Shown here in pieces: positions 8,915 to 18,271 of a stretch of DNA of 64,000 nucleotides. Within the stretch, counting starts at the first letter, position 1. Each line of letters opens with the position of its first letter. Below the pieces are notes generated by a model. That model had not been told where the DNA came from, ran no database searches, and saw only the letters and a program-made list of their open reading frames with translations. The translations under genes and the position numbers were made by a program. Origin of the DNA: Piscinibacterium candidicorallinum (lineage in GTDB: Bacteria; Pseudomonadota; Gammaproteobacteria; Burkholderiales; Burkholderiaceae_C); the NCBI RefSeq assembly GCF_047549485.1, contig NZ_CP180191.1:2976001-3040000 (forward strand), read 5' to 3'.

Positions 8915-8921
8915 CAAGCAC

Positions 8922-10118
8922 TCAGGTTTTGTCGTGGACAGTGGCCAAGATCACGGCGGTGTGCAGCGGCATGTCGGTGTGCAGCTTGCGAACGCCCGTG
9001 AAACCGGCCTGGGTGAGCAGGCTCGCCATGGCATCGAATGTGCGCGCGCGGCCGCGGCCCATGGCGAGCAGATAGACGCCGAAGTACGCGTCGCCCATGC
9101 GCTCTGCGCCCGGCGTGCCGGAGAGTGGCTCGGCCAGCAGCAGCGTGCCGCCGGCCGGCAGCGCACGATGCACGGCGCGCAGGATGTGCATGGCGCGTTC
9201 GTCAGGGTGGTCAAAGATCACACGGACCAGGGTGGCGATGTCGGCGCCGCGCGGCAGTTCATCGTCGAGAAAGCTGCCCCCGCAGGTCGCGATCCGGCCG
9301 CCCAGCCCGTGCAGTTCGTTCTGGACACGCGCCCGGGCCGCCACGGCAGGCAGGTCGAACAGCGTCAGATCAAGCTTCGGGTAGCGCGCCGCAACCGCGC
9401 GGACAAAGCGCCCCTCGCCACCGCCCACATCGAGAAGGCGGCGATGCTGGCCGAGGTCATAGACGCTGAAGATCTCGTCAGTGACGAGCGGCTGCGAGGC
9501 CGACATCAGCGCGGAGTAGGCCGCCACCCGCTCGGCATCCAGTGCCGCGGGCTGGCCCGGGTTGGCGGCTGCATAGGGCCAGTAGCGCGCCAGGTCACCC
9601 TCGCCCCGCTCGCCGCGAAACAGACGCACGGGGTCGGACAGATCGGCGTACAGGGCCACGTGGTGCTCGACCATCGTGCCGACAGCCTCATTGCCCACCA
9701 TGGGCGCGCCAAGCTCGCCCAGGCCGATGCGTCCGCCGCTGCGCCGCTCGAACAGGCGCAGGGCCACGGCAGCATCCACCAGACGGCGCGCACCGTCCAG
9801 CGGCAGACCGGTGCGCGCAGCGATCTGCTCCAGGGTCAGGGGAGATTCAATCAGCAGATCAAAGAGCTTGAGCTGCACGCAGGCCAGCAACACCTGCGAG
9901 TACACAAAGCCGGCGACGAGATCGAACAGATCGCGGCTCTTGCGCCTTGCGATGAAGCGCGTGAACGGGTTGGACGCCACCGCACGCTGAAACGAGCGCT
10001 TGGCCACCGTGCGGTCGCGCAGCGCGAGCAGGCGGTCCATCCAGCTCGCGGGTGCGGCCGCGCTGGCTGTCGCAGCAGTGCCGTGAGCCATTCCGTTGTG
10101 CGTGTCTTCAGAGGCCAT
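8922..10118 (-). CDS. crtF: Carotenoid O-methyltransferase (demethylspheroidene/hydroxyneurosporene type)
   Basis: SAM-dependent methyltransferase that adds the methoxy group to acyclic carotenoids (spheroidene/spirilloxanthin series). The 398-residue protein has an N-terminal dimerisation region with a winged-helix segment and the SAM-binding motif LLDVGGGEGRFV. The acidic LTLFDLPAV follows, and LLLAEPLSG lies in the C-terminal part. It ends only 8 bp from the bchC operator region and lies 87 bp downstream of crtE, so crtE-crtF is probably one transcript. Confidence 0.9.
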   Translation of the reverse strand: MASEDTHNGMAHGTAATASAAAPASWMDRLLALRDRTVAKRSFQRAVASNPFTRFIARRKSRDLFDLVAGFVYSQVLLACVQLKLFDLLIESPLTLEQIAARTGLPLDGARRLVDAAVALRLFERRSGGRIGLGELGAPMVGNEAVGTMVEHHVALYADLSDPVRLFRGERGEGDLARYWPYAAANPGQPAALDAERVAAYSALMSASQPLVTDEIFSVYDLGQHRRLLDVGGGEGRFVRAVAARYPKLDLTLFDLPAVAARARVQNELHGLGGRIATCGGSFLDDELPRGADIATLVRVIFDHPDERAMHILRAVHRALPAGGTLLLAEPLSGTPGAERMGDAYFGVYLLAMGRGRARTFDAMASLLTQAGFTGVRKLHTDMPLHTAVILATVHDKT

Positions 10119-10205
10119 GGCGCTGCGCCTCCGCAGCTTGCGCGCAGCCCGGAGGCTGCGTCGCGGAGATCCAACGGCGATGAGCGATCGCCTTCAGGCA
10201 AGGGT

Positions 10206-11102
10206 TCACGCAAGCACCACCGGGCGACGCACCACACCCGCCGTGGTTGTCATGGACAGGGGCACGAGGCGCTCGCTTTCCATCTGCACCAGTTGCCGCA
10301 GCTGCGGGGCACCCGCACAGGGCGGGATGGACGCGATCGCCTGGGCCACCAGGCGATCGAAGTGCTCCACCGCGCCGCCCAAGCCGAGCTCAGCCGCGGC
10401 ACTGGGGCGCCCGTGCGTGGCGTCCTGTCCGATCGGTTTGCCGAGCATCTTCGGATCGGCAATCACGTCGCGGATGTCATCGGCCACCTGGTAGGCCTCG
10501 CCCAGCCAGTCGCCCAGATAGGCCCAGGGCTCGGCGCGGGCACCGGCAGCCAGTGCGCCGGCGCGCGTGGCGGCCGTGAACAGCGCGCCGGTCTTGGCGC
10601 GCTGGTACTCCGCGAGCGAAACACGCGGCTCGCACTCCCAGGCCTGCCCCGCGACGATGCCGGTGGGCATGCCCACACCCTGCACCACGGTGCCGAGCAC
10701 CGGCGCGACGCGCTCGCAATGCTGCGCGCCGCTTGTGGCGAACTGCTGAAAGGCCATCACGATCAGCGCGTCGCCTGCGAGTACCGCAAGGCGCTCGCCG
10801 TACGCCGCCTGCACTGAGGGCTGGCCGCGCCGTGTGGCCGCGTTGTCAAAGCAGGGCAGATCGTCATGCACGAGCGAGGCGCAGTGCAGCAACTCGATCG
10901 CGGCGGCCGCCGCCATGGTCAGGCGCGGGTCGTCGTTGCCGCAGGCCATCGACACGGCCATGCACAGCTGAGGGCGAATGCGCGCGCCGCCCGGAAACAC
11001 CGCATGGCGCACGGCGGCAGCCAGGCGCGGCGGGCAACCCTGTGCCTCAGACGTGGTGACTGCAGACTCGAGAGCCTGCTCGATGAGCGCCTTGGATCGC
11101 AT
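10206..11102 (-). CDS. crtE: Geranylgeranyl diphosphate synthase
   Basis: Polyprenyl synthetase that makes the C20 precursor of carotenoids and of the bacteriochlorophyll phytyl tail. The 298-residue product has both aspartate-rich motifs: HCASLVHDDLPCFDNAATRRG near residue 75 and YQVADDIRDVIAD near residue 200. Start ATG 11102 (MRSKALIEQALESAV) fits the family. A promoter with several PpsR-type sites lies just upstream. Confidence 0.93.
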   Translation of the reverse strand: MRSKALIEQALESAVTTSEAQGCPPRLAAAVRHAVFPGGARIRPQLCMAVSMACGNDDPRLTMAAAAAIELLHCASLVHDDLPCFDNAATRRGQPSVQAAYGERLAVLAGDALIVMAFQQFATSGAQHCERVAPVLGTVVQGVGMPTGIVAGQAWECEPRVSLAEYQRAKTGALFTAATRAGALAAGARAEPWAYLGDWLGEAYQVADDIRDVIADPKMLGKPIGQDATHGRPSAAAELGLGGAVEHFDRLVAQAIASIPPCAGAPQLRQLVQMESERLVPLSMTTTAGVVRRPVVLA

Positions 11103-11139
11103 GCGAACTCCTCGCCATCGGCGGAGACTGCGTCACCCG

Positions 11140-11214
11140 TGTCACGCGTTCATGTCACCCGTCAATGTAAGTTGTTATAGACAGTTCGCAGAGTAGCGTC
11201 AATCGAGGTTGACA
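11140..11214 (-). promoter_or_regulatory. crtE promoter with three PpsR-type sites
   Basis: A perfect TGT-N12-ACA site (TGTAAGTTGTTATAGACA) lies at 11166-11183. Flanking it are two one-mismatch sites: TGT-N12-TCA at 11140-11157, with 8 bp between, and CGT-N12-ACA at 11197-11214. Reading towards crtE, TTGACG (11202-11197) and TATAAC (11179-11174) are 17 bp apart. The -35 lies in the outer site and the -10 in the central perfect site. This arrangement would let the redox/light repressor block RNA polymerase. Confidence 0.75.
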
Positions 11215-11496
11215 GACTGGGCGTCCCGGCGGCCTCGGCCGGGCCTGCGACGCAAGCGAGACTTGCGCGGCCGATGCACCGCCGAGAGTCTGAATTTGGC
11301 TGATAGTGATTGATTGATGAGGCTGATAAGGATGGATATTCGGGCTTCAGAGAGCCTGAACACCCCGAGATCCGCACGCTGCATGCGGAAAGCCGCCACC
11401 AGCCTCCAGGATGCAGGTTGGCTGAAATCAGCGGATCAGCATGGCCGAAAAGGCGCTATATGAAGCGCCGGTTGAACCGCGATGTGAAGCGCGTGG
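11215..11496. other. Non-coding gap between crtE promoter and the crtB stop
   Basis: About 280 bp without a supported gene. It holds short inverted repeats (for example around 11455-11475, GGCGC/GCGCC) and a fragment resembling the ends of the dispersed hairpin repeat near 11388-11425. Open frames here lack ribosome-binding sites and similarity, and I call none of them. Confidence 0.4.
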
Positions 11497-12588
11497 CTAG
11501 CCGGTGAGATCCTGCCGCCGCACGAACTTGCGCGTCTCCAGCTGCTCGACGATATCGAGCATGCGCAGGGCGCGCGTGCGCAAGCGCCACCAGGGCACCA
11601 GACTCGTGCGCAGGTGCAGGTAGCGGTGCTGGCGCGGCGGCACGGCATCGAGCAGGAAGGCGGTCTGCGCCGCCGCCGGGCTCACGCTCGCCAGCTGCGC
11701 CGCCAGGCCGGACACCCAGGCGTTGCCCAGCACCTGCAGCTTGCGCCGCCCGGAGACGACGGCCCGCACGCTCACGGAGTCATAGCGGTTGCGGGCCACT
11801 TGCCGGCCAATCTCCGCGTACAGGCGGCTCGCGGCCAGCACGCCCACCTGACAGCCCCGCGGCAGCGCGCGGATGCCCGCATCACCCCGCGCATAGAGCT
11901 CATCGGCCAGACGCAGCAGGCGCTGCACCACGCTGCCGATGCGCGCATCGAACTGCGGCTGCGCCAGCCAGGCCTCGGGGTCGATGCCCTGCTCGCGCAG
12001 CCAGTCCAGCGGCAGGTACAGACGCCCGGCGCGGGCGTCCTCGCCCACGTCGCGCGCGATGTTCGAGAGTTGCATGGCCACGCCCAGATCGCAGGCGGCC
12101 TGCAGGGTCGGGCGGTCGCGCACGCCCATCAGCACGGCCATCATCGCGCCCACCGCGCCCGCCACGCGCGCGGAGTAGGCCATCACGCCGTCCACGTCGG
12201 CATAGCGGCGGCGCTGCGCGTCCCACTCAAAGCCCTCGATCAGCGCGTCCAGCAGGCCGCGGGGCAGCTCGTGGCGGCGCGCCACCACAGCCAGCGCGCG
12301 GTCTGCGGGGATGTCCTGGGGCTGGCCGGCATAGATGCCGTCCAGACGCGCGCGCAGCTGGGCGACGGCCTGCTCGGGCGCCCCGCCGAGATCGACTGCG
12401 TCGTCCGCCAGCCGGCAGAAGGCATAGAGCGCACAGGCGGCATCGCGCGTGTCGCGCGGCAGCAGATGCGAGGCCGCAAGAAAGGTGCGCGAACCATCTC
12501 GCAGCAGCGCCTTGCAGGCCAGTAGATCCCGGCCGTCCTGCGCGGGGTCCCGCATCGCTTCCATGGGCATGACGTCTCTTGCGCTCAT
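11497..12588 (-). CDS. crtB: Phytoene synthase
   Basis: Condenses two geranylgeranyl diphosphates into phytoene, the first committed carotenoid step. The protein has the family motifs SRTFLAASHLLPRDTRDAAC and YAFCRLADDAVD (first Asp-rich motif), and LSNIARDVGEDARAGRLYLP (second). I chose ATG 12588 (MSARDVMPMEA); the frame also opens at a TTG at 12603. The C-terminal 60 residues after the catalytic core are basic. A separate promoter is suggested by the PpsR-type site at 12648. Confidence 0.92.
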   Translation of the reverse strand: MSARDVMPMEAMRDPAQDGRDLLACKALLRDGSRTFLAASHLLPRDTRDAACALYAFCRLADDAVDLGGAPEQAVAQLRARLDGIYAGQPQDIPADRALAVVARRHELPRGLLDALIEGFEWDAQRRRYADVDGVMAYSARVAGAVGAMMAVLMGVRDRPTLQAACDLGVAMQLSNIARDVGEDARAGRLYLPLDWLREQGIDPEAWLAQPQFDARIGSVVQRLLRLADELYARGDAGIRALPRGCQVGVLAASRLYAEIGRQVARNRYDSVSVRAVVSGRRKLQVLGNAWVSGLAAQLASVSPAAAQTAFLLDAVPPRQHRYLHLRTSLVPWWRLRTRALRMLDIVEQLETRKFVRRQDLTG

Positions 12589-12647
12589 CGGCTGGTCTCG
12601 CAAAGCGAGCGCAAACGCCCGCGAACGTAATCAGCGCATGGTAGGCG

Positions 12648-12665
12648 TGTCAATCTGGATTGACA
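12648..12665 (-). promoter_or_regulatory. PpsR/CrtJ-type operator upstream of crtB
   Basis: TGTCAATCTGGATTGACA is a perfect TGT-N12-ACA site with a 6-bp palindromic arm on each side (TGTCAA/TTGACA). On the minus strand its TTGACA can serve as the -35, with a weak -10 (TTACGT) 17 bp further on. It lies 60 bp upstream of the chosen crtB start. Confidence 0.7.
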
Positions 12666-12704
12666 ACCTGAGCAATCGGCCATCCGCAGCGCTGTGGAGA
12701 ACAC

Positions 12705-13589
12705 CTAGACCGCATGCGCCCGGATCGCAGCCCAGACGCGCGCAGCGTCTTCCTCATGCGCCAGATGCCCGAGGCCGTCCAGGGTCTCGATCTGCGCGAG
12801 CGGCTGCAGCGCATGCACGCTGCGCGCCTGCTCGGGCGAGACCATGTGGTCCTGTGCCCCCACCAGCAGCTGCAAGGGCACGGCGAGCTGGCCCAGCCGG
12901 CCCTGCAGAGGCTTCAGATCCCAGCAGGCCATCATGGCCAATGCGCCCGCGGCATGGCGCGGATTGCGCAGCAGGCGGGCATAGATCGCCCGGCTTTGCG
13001 CGTCCACCTCCGAACCCGTCGCAGCAAGCAGCTTGTCGATCACGGCGTCGCTGCCTGCGCGCCAGGCAAACAGCTGCGGCACAAAGGGGTTCAGGGCGAG
13101 CAGCTTGGCCATGGGTGAAAAAAAGCTGCCAGGAAAGCCGGCAAACGGAAACCAGGCGCCGTTCAGACTCACCAGGCGCCGCGGCGCGCATGCGCCATCC
13201 AGGCACATCTGCGCGCCAATCGCAGCGCCTGCCGAGTGGCCGACCATCAGATCGACCTCCAGCTTCAATGCTGCCAGCAGCGCACCCACCGCCTGCGCCA
13301 GGCGCGGCAGCGTGGGCTCGCCTTGCGCCACCGGCGAGGTAAACGCATGGCCCGGCAGGTCCATGCTGAGCACGTCCATGTCCTGCGCAATCAGCTGCGC
13401 CAGCGCGGCCCAGGAGTGCGTGGATGCGCCGGTGCCGTGGATCAGCACCGCCAGAGGGCGCCGCGCCCGCACCGGGCTACGCTGCACATGCCAGCGCATG
13501 CCGCCGGCTTCGACCATCTCGCTCCAGTTGCGCAGCGGCCAGTCGGTCGCATCCTGCGGCCATGCCAGCGCAGCAACCCGAGCGCTCAT
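12705..13589 (-). CDS. bchO: Magnesium chelatase-associated alpha/beta hydrolase
   Basis: Alpha/beta-hydrolase fold protein found with bchD and bchI in purple bacteria; its exact role in Mg-protoporphyrin formation is unsettled. The 294-residue product has the oxyanion segment LIHGTGASTHSW, the nucleophile elbow MVGHSAGAAIGAQM and a C-terminal GHLAHEE with the catalytic His. The acid is likely in LLVGAQDHMVSPEQ. Its start overlaps the bchD stop by 4 nt. Confidence 0.92.
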   Translation of the reverse strand: MSARVAALAWPQDATDWPLRNWSEMVEAGGMRWHVQRSPVRARRPLAVLIHGTGASTHSWAALAQLIAQDMDVLSMDLPGHAFTSPVAQGEPTLPRLAQAVGALLAALKLEVDLMVGHSAGAAIGAQMCLDGACAPRRLVSLNGAWFPFAGFPGSFFSPMAKLLALNPFVPQLFAWRAGSDAVIDKLLAATGSEVDAQSRAIYARLLRNPRHAAGALAMMACWDLKPLQGRLGQLAVPLQLLVGAQDHMVSPEQARSVHALQPLAQIETLDGLGHLAHEEDAARVWAAIRAHAV

Positions 13590-15406
13590 GCGCCGCCCTG
13601 CGCGCGCTGCGCCGCAAGCACGGCTGCAGACAGGTCATTCGAGCGCGCGTGCGGCAGGGGCAGGTAAGCCGCCTGCATCCGGTCGGCCAGTTGCTCGGCC
13701 AGGGCCTGCGGCTGCGGGGAGGTATCCACCACCAGCGCGGCCAGCTGCTGCCCGGCCAGCACCGTGGCCGCATCGAGCGCGTCCTTGAAGGCCTGCTCGC
13801 GCCCCGGCTGGCCGGTGCGGCCCACGTTGGCGCGCCCATCAGTCAGCACCACCAGCACCACGCTCTGCCCTTGCCGGCGCAGGGCCTCGGTCATCTCCGC
13901 CGCCGCCAGCAGCCCGCTGGCCAGCGGTGTGCCGCCGCCACCGGGCAGCCCGGCCAGGCTGCGCTTGGCACGCACCAGGGAGCGGGTGGGCGGCAGCAGC
14001 ACCTCGGCCCCCTTGCCGCGGAAGGCGAGCACCGCCACACGGTCGCGCCGCACATAGCACTCGGCCAGCATGAGCTCGACCGCGCCCTTGGCCTCGGCCA
14101 GGCGATGCAAGGCCGCAGACCCGGAGGCATCGACCAGAAACACGGTGGTTGTCTCGCGACGCTGCTGGTAACGATGCACCCGGAAGTCCTGGGGCCGCAC
14201 CTGCAGACCGGGCCGCGGACGCGCCGCCTGACGAACACGCTGCCAGGGCGCAGCGGCACGCAGGGTGTCGATCAGGTGCAGGCGCAGGCCCTGTCGCGGG
14301 TCTCCGCGGCGCGTGCCCACGCTGCGGCCCCGCTGGGCCACGCGCTGCAGCGCGCCGGCGCGCCCGGCGCTGCCCCGCTGGCGCAAACGCAGCTCGTTGA
14401 GCTTGAGGCGGGCGAGCAGATCGGCCGGCAGGTCTGCCACGGCAGCTTCAAGCACTTGGTCCGGCAGCTCGCTGACCTCCTGCTCCGGTGCGTCCGCGGC
14501 AGGTGGCGGGTCTTCTGCATTGTTCTGTGTGGGTGGCGGCTCGGGCGGGGGCTCGTCTTGGCGTTCGTCGTCGCTGGGCGGCAGTTGCGGCACGCGCGTC
14601 GCCCGTAGCAGCAGGCTCAGCTGCACCGCCTGCTTGAGCACCGCGGCATCCACCGCGCGCTCGCCAATCAGCGCAGCCAGCAGGCGTGCCACGCGCAGCA
14701 CCTGCAACGGTGCGCGCAGGGACTGCAAGCCGAGGGCGGCAGCAATCGCGCACACGGCCTCTGCCTCGCTCTCACCCACCTGCACAAAGCCGATGCGCGG
14801 CCGGATGCGTTCGATCTCGGCCGCGTCCATGCCATAAGACTCCTCGCCGTGCAGATCGGTCATGCTGACCGTGCTCAGGTCGATCACCAGACTGGCCCGC
14901 TCCAGCAGCGCCGCAGCAAGCAGATCACCGTCGCCCTGGCTCTCGTCGAGCAGCACCACGCCCAGACGGCATGGCGCACGCATGGAGACGCCTTCGGTCT
15001 CGGTGACGAGTTCACCGGCATCCAGCACACCCACAAGGCTGGACACCATGGCGCGCGGCATGCGCTCGGCCATGGGCACAAGCAGCACGCCGCCGTCGAC
15101 TTCGGCCAGCACGCCGCGCTGCACGACGGGCCGGCCCTGCTGTAGCGTCGCTGCAAGATCCAACCCGCCGAGCAGACGGTCCTGCGTGGCATGCAGAGGA
15201 AGGCGTCTCATGCGCTGCCCGGCCGGTAGCAGGTTCTGCAGCACGGCCAGCCAGCGCTCGCGTGCCGGCCCGGCCTGCGCACGCAGCACCAGCACCCCGC
15301 AGCCCGCGGGGTCCAGCGCAAATACCTGCGCGGCCAGGCAGGCCAGTGCCCAGGCGCTCAGCTCGCCGTCCATCGGCTGCGTGTCAGATGGGTTTGCCGC
15401 TTGCAT
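13586..15406 (-). CDS. bchD: Magnesium chelatase subunit D
   Basis: AAA+/von Willebrand-type subunit that with BchI and BchH inserts Mg into protoporphyrin IX. The N-terminal third resembles BchI but is degenerate. A Pro/Glu-rich acidic linker (DERQDEPPPEPPPTQNN) precedes the C-terminal integrin-I domain, whose MIDAS motif is FLVDASGSAALHR with a later VLTDGRANVG. The frame continues upstream to 15616, but MQAANPSDTQPMDGEL at 15406 is the better start because bchI ends at 15456. The product is 606 residues. Confidence 0.93.
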   Translation of the reverse strand: MQAANPSDTQPMDGELSAWALACLAAQVFALDPAGCGVLVLRAQAGPARERWLAVLQNLLPAGQRMRRLPLHATQDRLLGGLDLAATLQQGRPVVQRGVLAEVDGGVLLVPMAERMPRAMVSSLVGVLDAGELVTETEGVSMRAPCRLGVVLLDESQGDGDLLAAALLERASLVIDLSTVSMTDLHGEESYGMDAAEIERIRPRIGFVQVGESEAEAVCAIAAALGLQSLRAPLQVLRVARLLAALIGERAVDAAVLKQAVQLSLLLRATRVPQLPPSDDERQDEPPPEPPPTQNNAEDPPPAADAPEQEVSELPDQVLEAAVADLPADLLARLKLNELRLRQRGSAGRAGALQRVAQRGRSVGTRRGDPRQGLRLHLIDTLRAAAPWQRVRQAARPRPGLQVRPQDFRVHRYQQRRETTTVFLVDASGSAALHRLAEAKGAVELMLAECYVRRDRVAVLAFRGKGAEVLLPPTRSLVRAKRSLAGLPGGGGTPLASGLLAAAEMTEALRRQGQSVVLVVLTDGRANVGRTGQPGREQAFKDALDAATVLAGQQLAALVVDTSPQPQALAEQLADRMQAAYLPLPHARSNDLSAAVLAAQRAQGGA

Positions 15407-15455
15407 GGCGATCAAGGTTGATGCGGCGTGCGCGCAGCCATCGGCGCTCGGTGCC

Positions 15456-16481
15456 TCAAGCCGCAAAAAGCTCGGCGCAGGCGCGCTCGACCCGGGTGGT
15501 GGAGCCCGCGTCATCCAGCGGATTGCGGCGCAGGCGGTGCCGCAGCGCGGGCGCCGCCACCTGGCGCAGTTGCGCCATGCCCACTTCCTCCAGCCCGTCG
15601 AGCGCAGCCACGGCACGCGCCGCGCGCATGAGCGTGAGCTCGCCGCGCAACCCGTCAGTGCCCAGCTTCATGCACAGGCTCGCGGCCTGCTCCAGCACGG
15701 CGTCCGGAATACGGACTTTCTCGATTCGCGTGCGCGCCTGGGTGATGCGCCTGCGCACCCTGTCTTCTTCCTTCTTCCACTGCGCGGCAAATCCCTCGGA
15801 ATCGCGCTCGTAAGCATCGCGCCGCTTGATGACTTCCACGCGCAGCTTCAGATCGCTCGGCGTGCGTACTTCAACGGACAGGCCGAAGCGATCCAGCAGT
15901 TGCGGGCGCAGCTCGCCTTCTTCCGGGTTGCCGCTGCCCACCAGCACGAAGCGCGCAGGGTGGCGGATGCTCAGCCCTTCGCGCTCTACAAGGTTTTCGC
16001 CGGAGGCGGCCACATCAATCAGCAGATCAACCAGATGGTCTTCGAGCAGATTGACTTCATCTATGTAGAGAAAGCCCCTGTTGGCCCGCGCCAGCAGCCC
16101 CGGCTCGAAGGACTTGCTGCCCTGGGACAGTGCGCGCTCCAGATCGAGCGCGCCCACCACGCGGTCCTCGGTGGCGCCCAGGGGCAGATCGATCACCGGC
16201 ACGGGCACGGTCTGGGTCTTGGGCTTCGCTTGCGGCCCACCGTTGCCGCACTGTTCGCACAACCCCGCAGTACGGCCAGGCTCGCAGTTGTAGGCGCAGC
16301 CGGCCACCACCTTCATGGGCGGAAGCAGGGCCGCCAGGGCGCGCACTGCCGTGGACTTGCCCGTCCCCCGATCACCCAGCACCAGCACGCCGCCCACGCT
16401 GGGGTCCACGGCGGCGATCAGGATGGCCAGCTTCATTTCCTCCTGGGCCACGATGGCGGAAAACGGGAACGGAGCCTTCAT
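15456..16481 (-). CDS. bchI: Magnesium chelatase ATPase subunit I
   Basis: AAA+ ATPase subunit of Mg chelatase. The 341-residue protein shows PFSAIVAQEEMKLA, the Walker A GDRGTGKST, the Cys-containing insertion around CAYNCEPGRTAGLCEQCG, Walker B GFLYIDEVNLLEDH and sensor segment RFVLVGSGNPEEG. It is the first gene of bchI-D-O, with 49 bp before bchD. Confidence 0.95.
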   Translation of the reverse strand: MKAPFPFSAIVAQEEMKLAILIAAVDPSVGGVLVLGDRGTGKSTAVRALAALLPPMKVVAGCAYNCEPGRTAGLCEQCGNGGPQAKPKTQTVPVPVIDLPLGATEDRVVGALDLERALSQGSKSFEPGLLARANRGFLYIDEVNLLEDHLVDLLIDVAASGENLVEREGLSIRHPARFVLVGSGNPEEGELRPQLLDRFGLSVEVRTPSDLKLRVEVIKRRDAYERDSEGFAAQWKKEEDRVRRRITQARTRIEKVRIPDAVLEQAASLCMKLGTDGLRGELTLMRAARAVAALDGLEEVGMAQLRQVAAPALRHRLRRNPLDDAGSTTRVERACAELFAA

Positions 16482-16534
16482 TCAGCACACTTTCTCTTGG
16501 GTTCAAGACAGCCGGCGCACCGGCCTGGCGAATC

Positions 16535-17827
16535 TCAATGCAGCTGCGCCTCGCCCTCGACGATCTTGCGCCGGGCGCGGCGCACGGCCAGCAGGACCAA
16601 CACCGCCAGCACGGGGACAGCCACGCCGACCGCCACATCCGCATCCAGCTTCAGGCCGCCAGCCTTCAGGCCCTTGGCCACGTAGCTGATCAAACCAGCG
16701 ACGTAATACACGATGGCCGCGACCGAGAGGCCTTCCACCGTCTGCTGCAAGCGCAGCTGCAGCTTGGCGCGCCGGTCCATGGACGCCAGCAGCGCCTGGT
16801 TCTGCCGCTCGCGCGCAATGTCCACCCGCGTCGATAGCAGGCCACTGGCCTGTGCGACCCGCTCGGACAAATCATGAAGGCGCTGCGAAACCGTGGTGCA
16901 GGTGCGCACCGCCGGCGTGAAGCGCCTCGACATGAACTCACCAATGGTCTGCAGGCCGGTCAGGCGTTCCTCGCGCAGTTCGCCAATACGTGTAGTCACA
17001 AGCTCGAAGTAGGCCCTGCAGGCGCCGAAGCGGAACTGGCTGGCCGCCAGACCGCTCTCCACTTCCGCGGCCAGGCGCGTGAGTTCCTGCAGCAGAGTCT
17101 CGTCATTGCCCACGTCCTGGGCGATGCCGTCGGTCAGGCCCGCCAAGGCGCGCTCGATGGCCAGGATGCGCGGCGACTGGCGGCGCGCGATCGGCAGGGC
17201 CAGCAGTGCGAGCATCCGGTATGCCTCGATCTCGAACAGACGCTGCACCATCTGCCCGGCCTGCCGGCTGGTCAGGGTGCGGTTGAACAGCAGCAGGCGG
17301 CCCGCGCCATCGTCATGAATGCGAAAGTCCGTGTAGACCCAGGCCGAACCATCGCCCACCTGGGCGCCGACCAAACTGTTGCCGGAAAAGTGCTCGGCCA
17401 GCACCTGGACATCCGGCGTCTGCTCCGGCGCAGCCTGCAGCACCGCCTGCACCGCGCACAGGGTCAGGCCGGGCACGCCGGGCAGCCAGTTGGGCGGCAA
17501 GCTGGCCGTGATCGGATCGGCAAAGGGTGCGCCCGACGGCCCGGGGCCGAAGAAGGTGTATCCGGAGAATTCGCCGTGGCGCTCCCACTTCAGCCGGAAG
17601 GTGCCCAGGCGCGCGCTGAAGTGCGTGGCACCTGCGCCGGGGCCGGGCACCGCGAAGCGCTCGCAAAGCGATGCGATGTGCATGCGCTCGCGCTCCCGAT
17701 CATCGGAATCCACCATCACGGCGATGTAGCTGGCCCGCGCGGGAGTCTGCAGCGGCTCCGGTGGCCGCGCATGCACTTCTTCAGCGAGAACAAACCGATC
17801 CGGATGGTCCGGCGGAAGCAGTGCCAT
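16535..17827 (-). CDS. DUF3422 family membrane protein
   Basis: The 430-residue protein matches the DUF3422 family by overall pattern: N-terminal DHPDRFVLAEEVHARPPEPL, a soluble region with LKWERHGEFSGYTFF, and two C-terminal membrane helices after a helical segment. The biochemical role is unknown. The frame is open to 18214, but ATG 17827 (MALLPPDHPDR) gives the family N-terminus. It lies about 50 bp upstream of bchI on the same strand and could be co-transcribed, although DUF3422 genes also occur in non-phototrophs. Confidence 0.85.
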   Translation of the reverse strand: MALLPPDHPDRFVLAEEVHARPPEPLQTPARASYIAVMVDSDDRERERMHIASLCERFAVPGPGAGATHFSARLGTFRLKWERHGEFSGYTFFGPGPSGAPFADPITASLPPNWLPGVPGLTLCAVQAVLQAAPEQTPDVQVLAEHFSGNSLVGAQVGDGSAWVYTDFRIHDDGAGRLLLFNRTLTSRQAGQMVQRLFEIEAYRMLALLALPIARRQSPRILAIERALAGLTDGIAQDVGNDETLLQELTRLAAEVESGLAASQFRFGACRAYFELVTTRIGELREERLTGLQTIGEFMSRRFTPAVRTCTTVSQRLHDLSERVAQASGLLSTRVDIARERQNQALLASMDRRAKLQLRLQQTVEGLSVAAIVYYVAGLISYVAKGLKAGGLKLDADVAVGVAVPVLAVLVLLAVRRARRKIVEGEAQLH

Positions 17828-18271
17828 GGCAGCCCTTGTAATCGCGCCCGGTGTCAGCCAGGCCTGTCGGTGAAGTATGTCACTGAGTTGATACGGCGAC
17901 AAACAGGCGGGGGGGATTTTGGGGGCTCGGGCGGGGAGGAGTTTGATCCCCCTCCCGCTAGGTAAAGCCGCCGGCGGCGGGGAGGCGGGTCGAATCCCCG
18001 CGGGGATGAGGGCGCAGCGCGTTTCCACCGCTCTCGCCGCTTCGAGCACTTGGGCCACCTGCCAGTGGCCCGGATCGAACTCCCGCAGGGCTTGGGGCTT
18101 GCAAGCCCCAAGCCGTTCGGCAGGCTCCAGACAGCACGCAGGTGCTGTTGGTGTCCAGCCTCCCCCACCTCGGGCCGAGTACGGCCCTCGGATTCGGCAG
18201 GCTCCAGACAGCACGCAGGTGCTGTCTGAAGACCAGCCTCATCCCTATCGGTCGGGCGTTCGATCCGGTTG
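17828..18271. other. Non-coding region with palindromes and a duplicated hairpin
   Basis: No supported gene in about 440 bp. It contains a perfect 22-bp palindrome at 18091-18112 (CTTGGGGCTTG and its mirror). A 33-bp direct repeat lies at 18116-18148 and 18193-18225; each copy carries the hairpin ACAGCAC GCAG GTGCTGT, extended to 9 bp in the second copy. GC-rich inverted repeats near 17930-17965 could end transcription from either side. Confidence 0.6.
18116..18225. repeat. 33-bp direct repeat pair, each with a hairpin
   Basis: Copies at 18116-18148 and 18193-18225 are identical over 33 bases and 77 bp apart in start position. Each ends with the stem ACAGCAC/GTGCTGT and a GCAG loop. The bases after each copy also remain similar (…CCAGCCTC), which suggests a local duplication of a terminator-like unit. 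Confidence 0.75.

Noticed and set aside
8784..10817. Plus-strand open frame of about 670 codons opposite crtF and crtE
   Set aside because: Shadow of two well-supported carotenoid genes; no ribosome-binding site and no recognisable motif.
17865..17895. PpsR-type sites upstream of the DUF3422 gene
   Set aside because: Only overlapping one-mismatch versions (TGT-N12-TCA, TGT-N12-ACG) are seen; no perfect site and no promoter elements fit them.
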